In this document: positions 50,640 to 63,654 of the stretch, in pieces
How the letters are laid out: each line of letters opens with the position of its first letter
Numbering within the stretch: position 1 is the first letter of the stretch
Assembly (NCBI GenBank): GCA_030248195.1
Contig: JASAND010012690.1
Coordinates: 1 to 64,000, forward strand
DNA from: Trissonchulus latispiculum
Lineage: Eukaryota > Nematoda > Enoplea > Enoplida > Ironidae
Length of the DNA: 64,000 nucleotides
Direction of reading: 5' to 3'
Position numbers and translations under genes: made by a program
Notes under the pieces: generated by a model
What the model was told of the DNA's origin: nothing
The model's database searches: none
Seen by the model: only the letters and a program-made list of their open reading frames with translations

Positions 50640-53515
50640 TCCCCAGCTAATTGATAGGGGTATCGAATGAATTAAAAGTTGTTTCGTAAAAAATTTACTT
50701 CACACTCATAGACAGACTACTGTCGAAATTACAGGAATTCTTGCAGTTTTCTACAAAGTGCTCCTGTGCAGTCAGTCACTCACTAGCGAAGCTTCCTGTA
50801 TTTCCACAAAAGCAACTTTTATATATTTTACCGGCCTCTGGAATAGTAAAAATTACAGGAGAAATTCACTTCCTGGAGAAAATACTAAGGAAACCTGCAG
50901 CTTTTTACAGGAGTTTCCTGTAGAAAATATTAAAAAACCTGCAGTTTTCAACATTCTCTTTCTGATGAATACAATGAAACTAATTTTGTTTGCCCGAAAT
51001 TATTTTAATGCATTTTGGAATGAGTATTATTTTCCAGATTTTTTGCAGATTAAAGAAAATTTTTTCGTGAGACATCGGTTATATCATTCGATAGTTCTGT
51101 CAAATAGTTGGGGACTTTTTTGGTTATTATGAAATTGCTCTTCGTTATGGAGAAATTAGCTATAATGTATGCGCACACTGGATTTTGCCTACTTTTCCAA
51201 AGTTTGGCAAGCGACCACCTTAACTAGAAAGCAGCGATTGGGGCAACTAAAACGGGTCCCGAGGTATCCTTGTGTAGAACACATCTGCTAAGTGGTAACC
51301 CTCTAGCTTGCGTACTAGTTGCTCTATAATCGCGGGAAGAAATTTGGTCATATCTTTGCAAAAGCTACATTTCTTATTACAGCAGCCTATGGGATACCAC
51401 TGATAGCGTTGGAAGATTCAAAAGCAAAAATGTAGAACCCAACAAGACTTTTCGAACAATTGTCAAAAATTTGCAAAAACCACCCTGAACGTGATATCTA
51501 AGTTTTGAAGACGGATTGCGCGGAGGGTGTTAGAACGCTAAAGAATTTATTTTGGAAGGTTTCATCAAATCTCGTTTTGATTTGAGTCGTAAACCAACAT
51601 AGGAATCACCCCTTAAGACGTAAGTCATAACACATCAGACATGCAACAAAGGGTGCAAGACAAAAGATATGACAACAGTGTGAACCATGTTCCAACTTAA
51701 TAACAAACCAACTATTCTTGATTTATTATTATTTAGGATTACACTACATAATAGCATAAAACCGAAAAGTCTGAATCAACGTATAAACATAAGCAAACAA
51801 CAATTCCTGATAGAGAAATTCAAAGTCTAAACTTTCTTGTTATTCATTGGCTGATATTTCATTTTCATGTGCTTTGCTTAAGGTTCAAGACTATATTATC
51901 GCATCTACGTTAATTACACCTTATCCTGTTATCATCATAACAATATTTCGCGTATCACCATCGCCATCTCAAAGCCATTCGCTTAAGCTGAAAGCAATGC
52001 ATTATACATATTATTAATGAATAATTAGCTTAAAATTTAAATTTATTGAATAGCTTAATTGAAATTATTTCAGTTATAGTCAGAGGGGGGGGGGGAGAGG
52101 GAACATGAATAGGGAAGCAAGCCTCCAACTTTTTCTTGTTTTGGATTTCGATCGGTTTGAGCATACTGTTATATACCGTGGGGCAAATCGTATATAAAAT
52201 CCAATCGTATATACAAACTTCTCTTATACCTCTCTCCGCTTCGGCAGTAACAGGATTTGCCCATGTTTTTTACCCGCAAATCGGGAAAAACATGGAGCGG
52301 GTTACAATTGGCTACGAATCAACCATTTAGAGTGCTTTAAAAGCATTGTTTCAGCAATATTCAGCGTGCAAAACTACTTAGGCACCCTTCTAACTTCACA
52401 GCAAGCTTAAAAGCCGATTTTTGGTCAAAACGCCAAATCCGCTGTACCTAAGCAGTTTGGGTATGAAACCTGCTGGGAACCTAAAAATAAGTTAGTCGTG
52501 CTAAAAATTGCAATATCCCATCATTTTTAAGTTTTTTGAAAATTTTCATTTTTACGATTGAAACCTAGCATGTTGGTGCAGAAAATCAAATTTTCAAGCC
52601 AGAACCTTCAAAAATGCTTAAAGTTGGCATATTTTGAGGTTTTTAATGATTTTAAAGCATTCTCTTTCCTATGGGCCTATTAGCTACGCCTTCCTAAAGG
52701 ATACGCAAAAGTTTGAAACTTTCGTACCATGTTTTCTCCGCTCTAGTGGTCGGATGTTGCGGGCATGGTCAAATTTTTTACTGAGTGTACGTATTAAGGG
52801 AAAACCACTATAGCCATTTGATAGAGCAAGTCGAATTATGCCCACATGCAAATTTATAGTAGCCAACTTTCGTTGCAAACATACTTGCAAACTTTCGAAA
52901 ATCCTTAGCATTTTGGCCCATTTCGGGAGGCCAACTTTGGTCAAGAACTGTACGTAGAAAACCGAACTTAGAAACCAATCCTGTAGTGTATGGTATATTC
53001 TGTTCCTGCTCTTTCGGCTGCCGCTCTTTCTAATGGGCTATACTAGGCAGCTGTAGCTGCTGTGATTGGGGAATAGGCGACCATGTTTCCCCCTCTCACT
53101 GTATGTATTCAATCATTTCTTTATTACTATTCAAATTTCATTTCACCTGAAATTGAAAATGTTCCAGTCAAAGCCATGAATGACATTTGCGTTTCCACAT
53201 TGGAGATTGCAGCTATTGACATTAACCTGGATGTGTGGCAGTCAATTATAGTTATCATTGTAATAGTAGGGAAATAGGTTTGTTCAATCCCTGGACCTTA
53301 TCAGTCTTCCGTCCAGTAATTAACAAAAGTCCAACTGGGACGAAAGCTGATAAGCTGCAGTGATCGGAAAATCAACGGATTATAGTTCAAAAATTAATGA
53401 CAGCACACCGTCAAACCTAAAATAAAAATGTTCATGCTATTATTATGATTGGTTTTGTGTCCATTACAGCAATTCTGCAGGAAACAGTTGACGGCACGCA
53501 ATTCAAATTGCCCCC
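50640..53515. other. Intergenic, nothing recognised
   Basis: AT-rich, with several loosely repeated ACAGGA/TCCTGT words at 50730-50950 and a G homopolymer of about ten near 52086. No exon is supported. Confidence 0.5.
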
Positions 53516-53519
53516 TCCA

Positions 53520-53715
53520 GTCCTAAGAAACTTAAAACTTGACCGATCGAGTTAAAATTTGGTATGAGCATGTTTTTGATCACGCTAAGTTCAACAATTG
53601 CTGTTTTTTGATTCGCAAAGAGGGAACAAGAGAAACCGAAAACTGTTCTCTCTGCGATATTGCTGAAAAGTCGTATATAGGGTTTTCGGGGTCGCAGCAC
53701 ACGAACCTAAAGTCA
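53520..53715. repeat. Foldback-family repeat, single arm
   Basis: Shared blocks with the 12.4-kb copy: AAAACTTGACC, TTAAAATTTGGTATGAGCATGT, GCTGAAAAG, ATAGGGTTTTCGGGGTCG and ACACGAACCTAAAGTC. Only one arm is present. Confidence 0.6.
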
Positions 53716-55841
53716 ATTCTTTGTTGCAGTGTTTGTTAGTTTAATGTGCAAGCATATACTTTATTTTGAGCATTCAACTTTGGCTCATACTGAACTAGCG
53801 AAAAATTTGATTGATTAAATGAACCTCAGATTTCTCTAATTTAAACTGGAACTATGACAAGACATGGAAAAGTTAGACAGGCAATTAGGTGTCAACTAAA
53901 AATAAAAAATACCATTCAGGAGTTCGCTATGCAAAATCTATTGTGTCAAACAAGCGGGTTGCTGCTTAAAATTAAATATTGCACTTAGTATTGCGTAAAT
54001 GTAAACGAACTGAAATTGAAGTATCACAGGTTTCAAAATTTTTCATAATAGTTCATCCAATGTTAATTTATAATATACAACGTTAATACAAGTTAATACA
54101 AGTTAATACCCAGCATACAAGTTAATTTGTCATAATGTATATTTATATATAAAACGCAATATTTTTGTTCTTTCATTCAATGTTCATTCCATTTTGACTG
54201 AATCTGTCTTACAAAAAATAGTATTAATAAACAATTAATAGAATTTGTATTAAATATATTTATAATTTATATTCAATTACTTTTAAAAGAATAACTACCC
54301 CTCAAATTCTTGGCATTAAACTTTCTTTTGACAGAACAAATTACTGTAAGACATTTCGCTTTGAACAACGAAGGCTGGAACTTAGGATGCCTTTTACTTT
54401 TTAAAGCTGGCTTGAACAAAAATTCGACCTTAAAATCACTTGAAGTTCCAACTTGGTTGGGTGGAGACTTTCAACAAGGTGGAGAAATTCAGCATTAAAC
54501 ATATGCTAAACATAGGTCAAATAAAGACTGTAGGGTTATGGTAGTTTTTTAAAGTTACAAGGAATTGAAGGCAAAAAGACCTCCCACTAAGAGGGACTAA
54601 CTATTAAGAGGTTTCCAAACTAAATGCTCTAGGTCCTCAATATTTCGAAGTTGTAGTGGAAAACCAAACCATAAAATTCTAAAATTGTCAAACAATGCTG
54701 GAATTTAGGTTTAATCCATTCGAAAATTCATATTTTCAAGTAGGACGCAAACAAAAAAGATTTAGTTTTTCATTAGTATTCTAGCCTTATCGAGAAAGAG
54801 AATGACTCACTTTAGGGGATTCCGACCTAAATTATGAATTAAAATTAAATAAATTAAAAAATCTTGTAACTAACTGTAACAAAATTTAACTAAACTTGTG
54901 TATCACAAAATAGAGCATATGTTGAGGATTAAAATTATAGCATAAACAACAAAATTGACTAATTACAGCACTTTGCATTGTCAAAAAACTAAATCTTGGA
55001 CATGAGTGAAATTTCTTGTACTTCCACTGTAACACATACCTACCATAATTTGGAGATCAAGAGGTCCCGCCCTAGTCAGGTGACACCTACGATTCTTACA
55101 TCATTCGATAGAGCTCGTCTCGAAGAATACCGTGACATAAAAATGACATGCGGTATTGTCGCAAAGGAAAACTAGAGGCCTGTAAAAAAATTTTAGACGC
55201 ACATTTGGAGATTCTACTATAGAAAGATGAACTGAGGCGGGGTGTGGCAATGTGGTGAAAAATACAAATTTCTTTGGATTCAGTTAAAACCCAGCTGACG
55301 TTATAACATATCCTGAAATTTGGAGGGGATCTTATAGACCCCTCCCCCGTCCCCCAACAACAGGCAACTGGCAGATCCACTCGACGAGACGTGAAAAATA
55401 GATTTAGTATTTCTTCGACCATAAAGATAGAGAGAGATTCGTACATAGATAGGTGTTTTCTAGGAGTTTATGTATCCCGTATTTATGTCATGTAAGGACG
55501 CTTCAAGCAAGTCTTAACGATTATGTACTAAACTGTACAATAAGTCAATGTTACTCAGTACGATGGTTAAGTACGAGTTAACAGTACTACGATGTGCTAC
55601 AGACACATTCATACGAGTTAGGTGCATTCACTCGCTGACCACTCTGCCAGACTGATACTAGTATTCGGCGGGCGTCGTCAGTGGCGTACCGACATACTAG
55701 TTGCAGCTTTAGGTCTTTTGAACCCCAGGAGTAAAAAGGTATTGAAAAGCGTTTCTGCCCTGTGGTCCCATACACACGTGTTGTTTAGTATATGCATGCA
55801 AGTAAAAACAAAAACAAAAACATTCCCCATTATATCATTAA
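53716..55841. other. Intergenic, nothing firm
   Basis: A plus-strand frame at 54310-54498, preceded by a good acceptor-like tract (TTTCTTTTGACAG), has a faint leucine-rich-repeat feel (NKNSTLKSLEV), too weak to name. A minus-strand frame at 55446-55096 is unrecognised. Confidence 0.4.
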
Positions 55842-56045
55842 TATAATTATACCTATGGCCTGTGGCCAGTAACTTCATCGGGTGCCAGGTGGCACATAAT
55901 TATATCGGTGGCAAAAAGCCAGATTGCACAGTGGTCTTGATAGTCAGTAGTTATATCGGTAGCGTGAAGCCAGTAACTGCATCTATGGCCATATGGCCAT
56001 TAATTATATCTATGGCCTGTGGCCATTAATTACATCGAGTGTCAT
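55842..56045. repeat. 27-bp hairpin repeat array (left part)
   Basis: Units such as CTATGGCCTGTGGCCATTAATTACAT recur about every 27 bp. Each has a small palindrome (TGGCC-TG-GGCCA, GTGCC-AGGT-GGCAC, TGGCC-ATAT-GGCCA) followed by TAATTATAT. The array resumes at 58380-58412 (GTGCCATGCGGCAC, TTAATTGCATCAGTGG), so the hAT-type element at 56046 inserted into it. Confidence 0.75.
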
Positions 56046-58379
56046 CAGAGTTGGAAGTGGGTAGCGGGTACCCACGGGTACCCGCGGGTACCCGCGGGTA
56101 ATAGAAATTTTGCTACCCACAGGCTACCCGCGCGGGTAGTTGCGGGTATCTCTTGTTGATATAGTCACTAAAATTTAAGGAGTTTTATTGAAAAATGTTC
56201 GAAAAAATAGGTTTCGTGTTGGTGATTTAAAAAAAATCGCTGGTTTTCGCTGAGTGCCCTTCTCTACGATTACTAATCTCAGTAAAAATGGGCGTTTGAC
56301 TAAACTTGTTCTATTGGTTTACATCCTTAGTGTCCTACAGTGCGTCACCCTAAATTAAGTTTTTGTGCTCATATCCCTAATGTGCGTTTGTATCTTTTAC
56401 ATGTAAATTTGCTTCAAATAAATGAGAATACTGATTCTATAACTTAATTTAACAAAAAAAACAAGCACTCAGACACATTCTTATGAAAAATTTATTGTTT
56501 TTTCACACATTTTATTTTTTTACTAAAATTTGTTGTTTCGTGCTTCAAATCACAAAAATATATTTTATAAATTGTTAAAACTTCATTTGCAACTCAAACT
56601 CGCTTGAAATAACACTCTAGTCTCACTTTCACAAATTTTTCGATGATCACAGAATTTGTTGATTTTTATGTATATTGTTTATTTACAACCCGACTACTCT
56701 ACAAAAAATTTTCATAGCGTAAAACTGTTGGAAATGGGGGATATAGCGTTTTAAAATTTCGTTTTCTAATGCAAATCATAGGAACTTGGAAATGACGCAC
56801 ATTAGGACATGCCCGACACACTTTAGGCACAAAAGCTTTGCCAGCAACAAACTGAATTTTTTCTCAAATAAAGAACTATAAGTTACGGTAAACTTTGTCT
56901 AATATTGTGAAATTTTAAAGAAATGTAGAAGTAGATGTGCTTGAGGCTTTGACAAAGTTTCATTTTAAAAAGTTTAGTCATTCAAAAGTTATAGTTTGCT
57001 GAAGTGAACATACTTTATGTGTGGACAAAATGTGACGCACATTGGGCGCATCTACTATATATAATTTCGCTTGTTTCTGTTATTCAGAACGTAATAGGTC
57101 GTGGTCAGTTTTTGGAATTAATCCAAAATTCGCAAACATCCGCAAAGCTCAACCGTTAAAATCCTCTTCTCTAATTCAATCTTGGAGGTTTTACATGTAT
57201 ACGTTCACAGATGGACAAGGAAGAAATACCCATTCCCTCTGCAGATTCCCCCAGAAGGGGTATGAAAATTGTTTTTACAGGCGGTAAAAAATTCGGCTAC
57301 AATGGCATGAAAATTGCTCAAAAAAGTTTCCAGACTCACATTTTTGACGATTATCCGGCTTCGCCTGATTTTTTTACTATAATCGTCTAAGCAATGGTAT
57401 TTTTATTAAAAATCGCTATTTGTAGTTAAAACTTGGAAAATTGGTGAAAATAGTGGAATTTTAACGTCACTGCTAAACGGCTAAACTCTAGACTAAACTC
57501 CCTCTACCCGGCTAAACGCGCGATAGCCGAACAATACATAATTTTCAGCAAATTCAATACCTTGAGCATTTTTTAATTTCTGGAAGATGCGTTTGACTCA
57601 ATAAAATGTATTTATGGGTCTTCTTTCGAAACTACATGAGCCCGGGTCTTCTTTCCAAACTACATGAGCCCAACATTAATTTCGCGTAGAGATGCACCGA
57701 GGTCGGGTCCGAGGCCGGGGCCTGAAAATTGGAAGTCTAAATAGGAGAATTTTCTTAAAAATTCCGATTTTGGTATTATTCAAGTATAGGCAAAATTACT
57801 ATTGTTGTTTCCATTCAAACTGATGAGAATTATATCGAACGGTCGGTACCAGTTTAATTTCATTTTGACTTTAAAAATTCCAAAATTTTGGCTAAAAATT
57901 GTCAAAAAATTACAAAATTTTGGTCCCGGCAGGCACCGGTGCTTAACCATCGAGGTTGGCATCAGTCCCCAAGCCCTGGTGCATCTCTAATTAAATGTAG
58001 AGTAGTTTAAATATTTAAACTTTTTGAAAAAGTTTTGGTACTTTTTTGAAAACATCAGCAATTTGGGTGAATTTCCATATTTGGGGAATACAGCTCAACA
58101 CTGTTAGGTAAGGTATGTAGGTTAGAAGGTTTAAACTACTTGACATGGTACATGACTTTCTTCTTCTTTCTCATTTAAATAAAAGTGTATTTTACACTAT
58201 TGGCATTTTTTAATAAATTTAATGGCATAGTAATCATATAGCATTCGAAAAATTTTGCGGGTATCTTGCGGGTATCAGTTGCCTGCGGGCCGCGGGCCGC
58301 GGGGCGGGGCGGGGTGGGTACCAGCTTGCGGGTAGCGGGGCGGGGCGGGTCGCCAAAAAGGTACCCGCTTCCAACTCTG
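56046..58379. mobile_element. hAT-type non-autonomous transposon with GGGTACCC arrays
   Basis: The terminal repeats CAGAGTTGGAAG (56046) and CTTCCAACTCTG (to 58379) are flanked by AGTGTCAT (56038-56045) and AGTGCCAT (58380-58387), 7 of 8 matching. The end arrays are GCGGGTACCC units on the left (56060-56150) and GGGGCGGGGC/GCGGGTA on the right (58255-58365). The 2.1-kb core is AT-rich with no transposase. It carries a smaller nested element at 57687-57989. Confidence 0.83.
57687..57989. mobile_element. Small nested hAT-like MITE
   Basis: TAGAGATGCACC at 57687-57698 and its complement at 57978-57989 bound 303 bp with a short GC-rich segment inside each end (GGTCGGGTCCGAGG, GGTCCCGGCAGGCACC). 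No convincing target duplication remains. Its end resembles that of the 19009-21512 element (TAGAGATG). Confidence 0.65.
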
Positions 58380-58615
58380 AGTGCCATGCGGCACTTAATT
58401 GCATCAGTGGTGTGAGCTATTTATTCTAACTGGGTTTTTTGGTAAGTACTAGATGAATGTCCGTTGTATCAAATTTTGTGCAAATCCAACTTTTTTGTAT
58501 TAATGTCTTTTTTAATACTGTTTTGAACAGTTTATGTGAATATCCTCTTTTAATAGGCTTGTTTTTAATGAAAACTAAACTAAACTAAACTAATGAAAAC
58601 TAAACTCTCTTTCAG

Positions 58616-58679
58616 GTCGTGGATAGAAGAATTTCCAAAAGGACCTCCATCATGGAACCCTTGTCAGACTGGGACATAA
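58616..58679 (+). CDS. Possible terminal exon of an unknown gene
   Basis: A strong acceptor (CTCTCTTTCAG, to 58615) is followed by 20 open codons ending in TAA at 58677-58679. The residues (SWIEEFPKGPPSWNPC...) are compact and Pro/Trp-rich, unlike random AT-rich translation here. No upstream exon was recognised in the window, so the gene cannot be named and this may be chance. Confidence 0.25.
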
Positions 58680-61600
58680 CATGTTTTTAACTCGAGTGAA
58701 AGCTTATTTCTTCTACAATAATCTTTGGCTCATGATGACTCCTGGATGGCAGGTTTAGTGTCAAAATAATATGGGAAAGTAATTATTGCTCTGATGGGAA
58801 GGTACGGCTTTACATCTTTTCTGAAACAAATGAGACGGGCACTTATCCGCCATAATTTCACAATACACGGTAATTCCACATTAGCTCTCATGAGCGGAGC
58901 TAAGTTGTAGCAGATTTTGGAGGGATTAACAGTGATTCCGATTCAGCGAATTGATTCCAATAAATTCCCTAGCAGATTTTTGTGGCAACATAAGATAAGA
59001 GACACAGTCATCTCGAAGCTAAGGGATCGAAAACGGTCTAGATACATTTTTCCATCTCGTTATTGAGAACTCCTAATACCTATGCTTTATCCGCAGATTT
59101 ATGGCTAATGCCGTCCCTGCCTGTCGTTTGCATTGGGCAAGGGCAGTTCAGTAGCTCATTGCTCACAATTTGAAACAAGACTATTAGCAATACCATAATC
59201 CTGCACTACAGTTTCAAATAAATGAAGGAGCAAAGATTTAGCTAAAATTGACACCCTCCCGTTAGAGAAACGATACCTACTACCTTCCCTTAGTCTATGT
59301 AGTTCACTGCTCGCTTAGACGTTCAAATTACTAGGTTTTAAGCAAAAATTGCATCCCTACTTTCTATAGACATAGGTACCTGTATCAAAGCAGAAGACGA
59401 TTCTTGGAGTCCATTTCTGCTTCAGAAAGAGTGCAAAATTTCCAAATTGTAAGTACAGTCTGCTATGAAATGTGCACGACTGCTCGACTCATCAATTTAA
59501 ACTCTAGCCAAACGAGGCAATTCTTCTAAGTGATTTTCACAGTTTGGAGCAAAACTAGTTAAATTTTGCTTAATATAAATAGTTTTTATTAAGAATCCCT
59601 GCCGCCCGTTTTCCCCCAGACTTTACCATCAGACTATCTTCCCTATGACGCCGAATTTTGCAATTCGATGTATGTGAGCGGAGTGAAGTGAATGATTACG
59701 CAGTACTGAATCCACTAGTGTGAGAGCATCCTGCTGGGTTTGATATGATTTGGCCCAACTCTGGAAATGGCCCAATAACTATGATTGGTGGTTTTACACA
59801 ACACCATTTGACCAATAAAATTCAAAAGAACGGAGACATGTGTGCACGCATATCTTTACTGCAATTTATACTTGTGTAGGTTGTTAGAAATGATTGGTAA
59901 TAAGTTTAAAAACTGAACATGTTTGATTATGTAAATCTTAAAGAAAATTTTAAATTTCTTTTATTATTAAAGTTTGCTGCTTAAATTTAAATTATAATTT
60001 TCTTTAACTTGTTTTTATTCATATTATATTTTTATTCAATCTAATTTTATTCTTATGGTGAATAGATTGCCAGTTTAATTTAAAAATTTAAAATTTGTTA
60101 TTTTCGACAGAAAAGCAATAGTTATTGTAAACAGACTTCTCCTGTCACGGTTGTTTATAAGAAATAAACTCTACCGTAAGACCTTTTCTCTTTGGTAAAG
60201 TGGCCCCGGACTTAGCAGTTTAAGTAACAGCTGGGCCAGTGGGCCGTTGGGCCAAATCAGAATTCGCCTCGTGCTGTACTCACACATAAGGTACGCAAAA
60301 GGACGAAGGGTTTATAATAGGAAGAGTTCCCTAAGGGTTCCCTATGGAATGAGCCGCCTACAATATTGCGCAGAAATCTCGGAGAGCTTCTCATTGTTTA
60401 AGCATACTATGGTAAGATTTTTGTAAACCTAGACTTTTTCGACAAATAAATACTGTATCTGGAACTAGGAAAATTGGACTACAATAACATTATCACTATA
60501 TTGCGGCGAACTAAATCTTTTAAAAGCTATAAACGTTATATAATAATGTGTATTATATAATGTGATAACAAGTAAATGCAAGATCATCAATTCTTCAGAA
60601 TACCATACGTTAGTGCCGGATTTGTATGAGAACGCCTTAACGTGTCTAAAACGCCTTGTTTTACAAAATCTTAAAATTTAAATGTTTAAACGCGGAGAAG
60701 TCCCCCCCCCCGAAATTTTAGCTTTAAAGCTTAAATCATATTGCAGGCTTAATATATTGGACGCGCTGGTTAAGGAATATACGTGCGTTTTCTATTATAA
60801 ACTCAATGCAATACTAATACAAGGGTACCCAGTAAATTTTGCAACCGATACGCACAAATAACTGACACTAAAGCTGAAATTCTGAGTGTAAAACCAGGCT
60901 TGAACATTTGAAATTTGCCAAAACTCAATCCTTTCACTGTTATGCCAACACCGTCTATCTTAGACAAAACATTTTAAAGTACCAGTATCTCGCAGAAGCA
61001 ACATAATCTGAAAGATATGCCTGCGTTCACAAGGTTAGACTAAATATCCCTTTGGTAGGTCAGAACTGGTCCTCCCAAAATCAGAATTTCACGAAAGTAG
61101 ATGATTTTTCTAGGTCTTTGCATTTCAGATATTTAGAACTGCTGGAAAAACGTACAAGAGCCTAAAGAGGACACACGTTTTAGGAGTAGAGTAAAAGGAA
61201 CTAAGCTTTCCTGGAGGCTTTCCCAAACCAGTGCTCCTTTGCTCAATGACTTAAGTAGGCACAGCAATCTAACGTTTAGAAAATATTGTATCCGACAATT
61301 TTCCTACACAAATGTATCTGTTTTTGTCTATCGGAAAATCTGATGTAATTGCTTTTCTTGGACGTCATAACAATAGCTTGTTGCATACTCCATAATAATA
61401 GGCAAACTCTGTCGCAATAGGTATTCATAAAAAATAATATGTAATATCTAGGTACCTATCTGCCAGCTCAGTCCTAGCCCCCTCCAGTAAGTTTATTAGG
61501 CTCAATCTGGGTTACGTACGGGATAAGTGCCATATTCTTGAAAGTAAACCCAATTAGGAACCCTAAGCGCCGGACCAAACAGGCGTTTAAGTAACATCTC

Positions 61601-63066
61601 TCTAACTCTTAATGAAATTTCAATAGTGGCCAGCTAAAGAGGGTTTAATGATTTTTAGCTTCCAGTTTAACCTTGATGCATCCTTCCCTGCTTCTTCTCA
61701 TCTTTTCCTGGCACAACTTTTCTGGAAGTCCAAAGAAAAGGCAGTCGAGAAAGATTAACGTTCCAACTTTCCAGAACTGCAGGTGTAGATACAGGAATGA
61801 GATATTTAGAGGTTACCACTTACCAGGAACAGGTGAACAAGGAGGAAAAGAGAGTGGGAGGTTTCGAAAGTCTTCTCACATGAGGTGAGAATTGAGAAAC
61901 TTGGCTACAAGAGCTGAAGCATTTGCCCAAAAAGTAAATTTCTGCAATAAAATTTCCAAATCTTTGTCACCGCTCCCGTTACATTTTAAAATTTTAAACA
62001 ATAATTGATAAAAACAGGATGTTTTTGTTGATGTTTGAAATGGACTAATCTTAAATTCACAAGCCACATCTTGGAAAATTGCTTATACGGGGGAGCTAAA
62101 TTTACATTCACAAGGACAACTACGAAGTCTACAGTTGCAATGTTATATACTACGGCTACAGAGATCCCAAAACCCTGAAGAAAGCAAGGATGACTGCTTC
62201 CCGGTTAAACTGCTAGTACGATCAATTTATGATGTGATATCGATGTGATATTGATTGATCAATTTATGTTTGGTGCAGAGACGTGAGAATTTTACAAAAG
62301 CTGATTGAAAATTGTCAAAGTAAGTTGAGGACACAGAACAACTGTCACTTTCAAATGTCGCTGAAGGATTCCGTCCTTCTGAGTAGTAAGACTGCAGGAA
62401 AGAATCCTTAGGCATCTCAAGTAAAAGGTAAGAAAAAGTTGTGCGTCCTTCTACTGACAGTGGTTCGAATGGTGCAGCTCCAAGCAAAAATCCAGCTACG
62501 AGTGTGGAAAAATGGGTCATCGGAGTGTTTAGCCCTCACAAAGCATCAATGTGCCATTCTTGTGGGTTTAAAACTAGAAAACTGGTGGCGGTTTGCAGAG
62601 CCCGTATAGCAGCCAGCTAAATTAAAGTTAAATTAAAGCTAAAATAAAGCAGTTAAATTAAAAAAATTAATTGCATTTCCTGCTCAGATGTTGATCTCAA
62701 TTAAGGAGACGTGGAGAGGTCAAATGTAAAGGTCAATAGTTTGGGAGGCCCATCAGATGCGGTAACTCAAAATATGGAAACTACAGTACGACCAAAAAAG
62801 TGTGTACACACTTTGTCCGTTTATAACAGATTAACCTTTGGAGTAAGCACAGTGTATATATTTTTAGAATCCTTACGAACCCGAGATTTTGAAAATACGT
62901 TAAAATCCGGAATTCCGGATTTCACTCACGGAAAATCTAAAATGATTCGTTTTCGCCGAATTTTCATCGCAATCAAAATTTTGTTTCCATGATCGAACAG
63001 AGCTGGTCCTGATGCACATTTTTGCTATTACAAGTTTTTAGGGGTGCTGTCATTAAGAAGTACAAG
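58680..63066. other. Intergenic, nothing firm
   Basis: Open frames at 61673-61888 (+), 62520-62227 (-, 97 codons, hydrophobic start) and 62711-62992 (+) have no recognised domains or clear splice support. No element boundaries were found. Confidence 0.4.
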
Positions 63067-63090
63067 ATTCAGACGTCTTAAAGCTGAATA

Positions 63091-63649
63091 GGACCAATTT
63101 AACTTTATCCCCCCCAGAACCCCAATTAAACTTTATCCCCCCCAGAATTAACACCTGCCTAAAAGCACTAATTCAGTGTCACATTGTGTTTTATTGCATT
63201 ATTTCTTGTATGGCTTCATATTGGAGGCTGATGAATTAAAAAAATTTAAAATTTAAAAAAAATTTTAATATTTTAAATTTCAGTTTGGTAAGGGGGGACC
63301 AAGGGGAAACGAATAATTTTTTGAAAAAACATTTGCTGAAACCTTGCATACAGGGGTTTTCGGTGGCGCTGAGCACGAATCTGACATCCGTTTTTCAATT
63401 CAGCTTTTCGTTAGCTCAGTATAGGCTAAACTTGTAAGCTTAACATGTATAAGCTTATATATACTGAGCTAACGAAACGAAATAACTTTATTCAAATTGT
63501 GTTCATCTTCTGATGGAACAACTTCTAATGACAACTAAAAGGACGCCAAGTACACATTGTTTCCCTTTTATACAAATTTTGATTGCTGACCCCAATTTAA
63601 CTTTATCCCCCCCAAACTAGTTGGGGGGGGGATAAAGTTAAAGAGATCC
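63091..63649. mobile_element. Second copy of the C7/G8 hairpin-end element
   Basis: An exact 8-bp duplication GCTGAATA (63083-63090 and 63650-63657) flanks a 559-bp copy closely matching 12222-12937, with shared blocks ACTTTATCCCCCC, GTATGGCTTCATATTGGAGG, AAGGGGGGACC and the terminal C-run/G-run hairpin. The right arm of the nested foldback is deleted, which accounts for the shorter length. The left terminal bases have drifted (GGACCAATTTAAC). Confidence 0.85.
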
Positions 63650-63654
63650 GCTGA

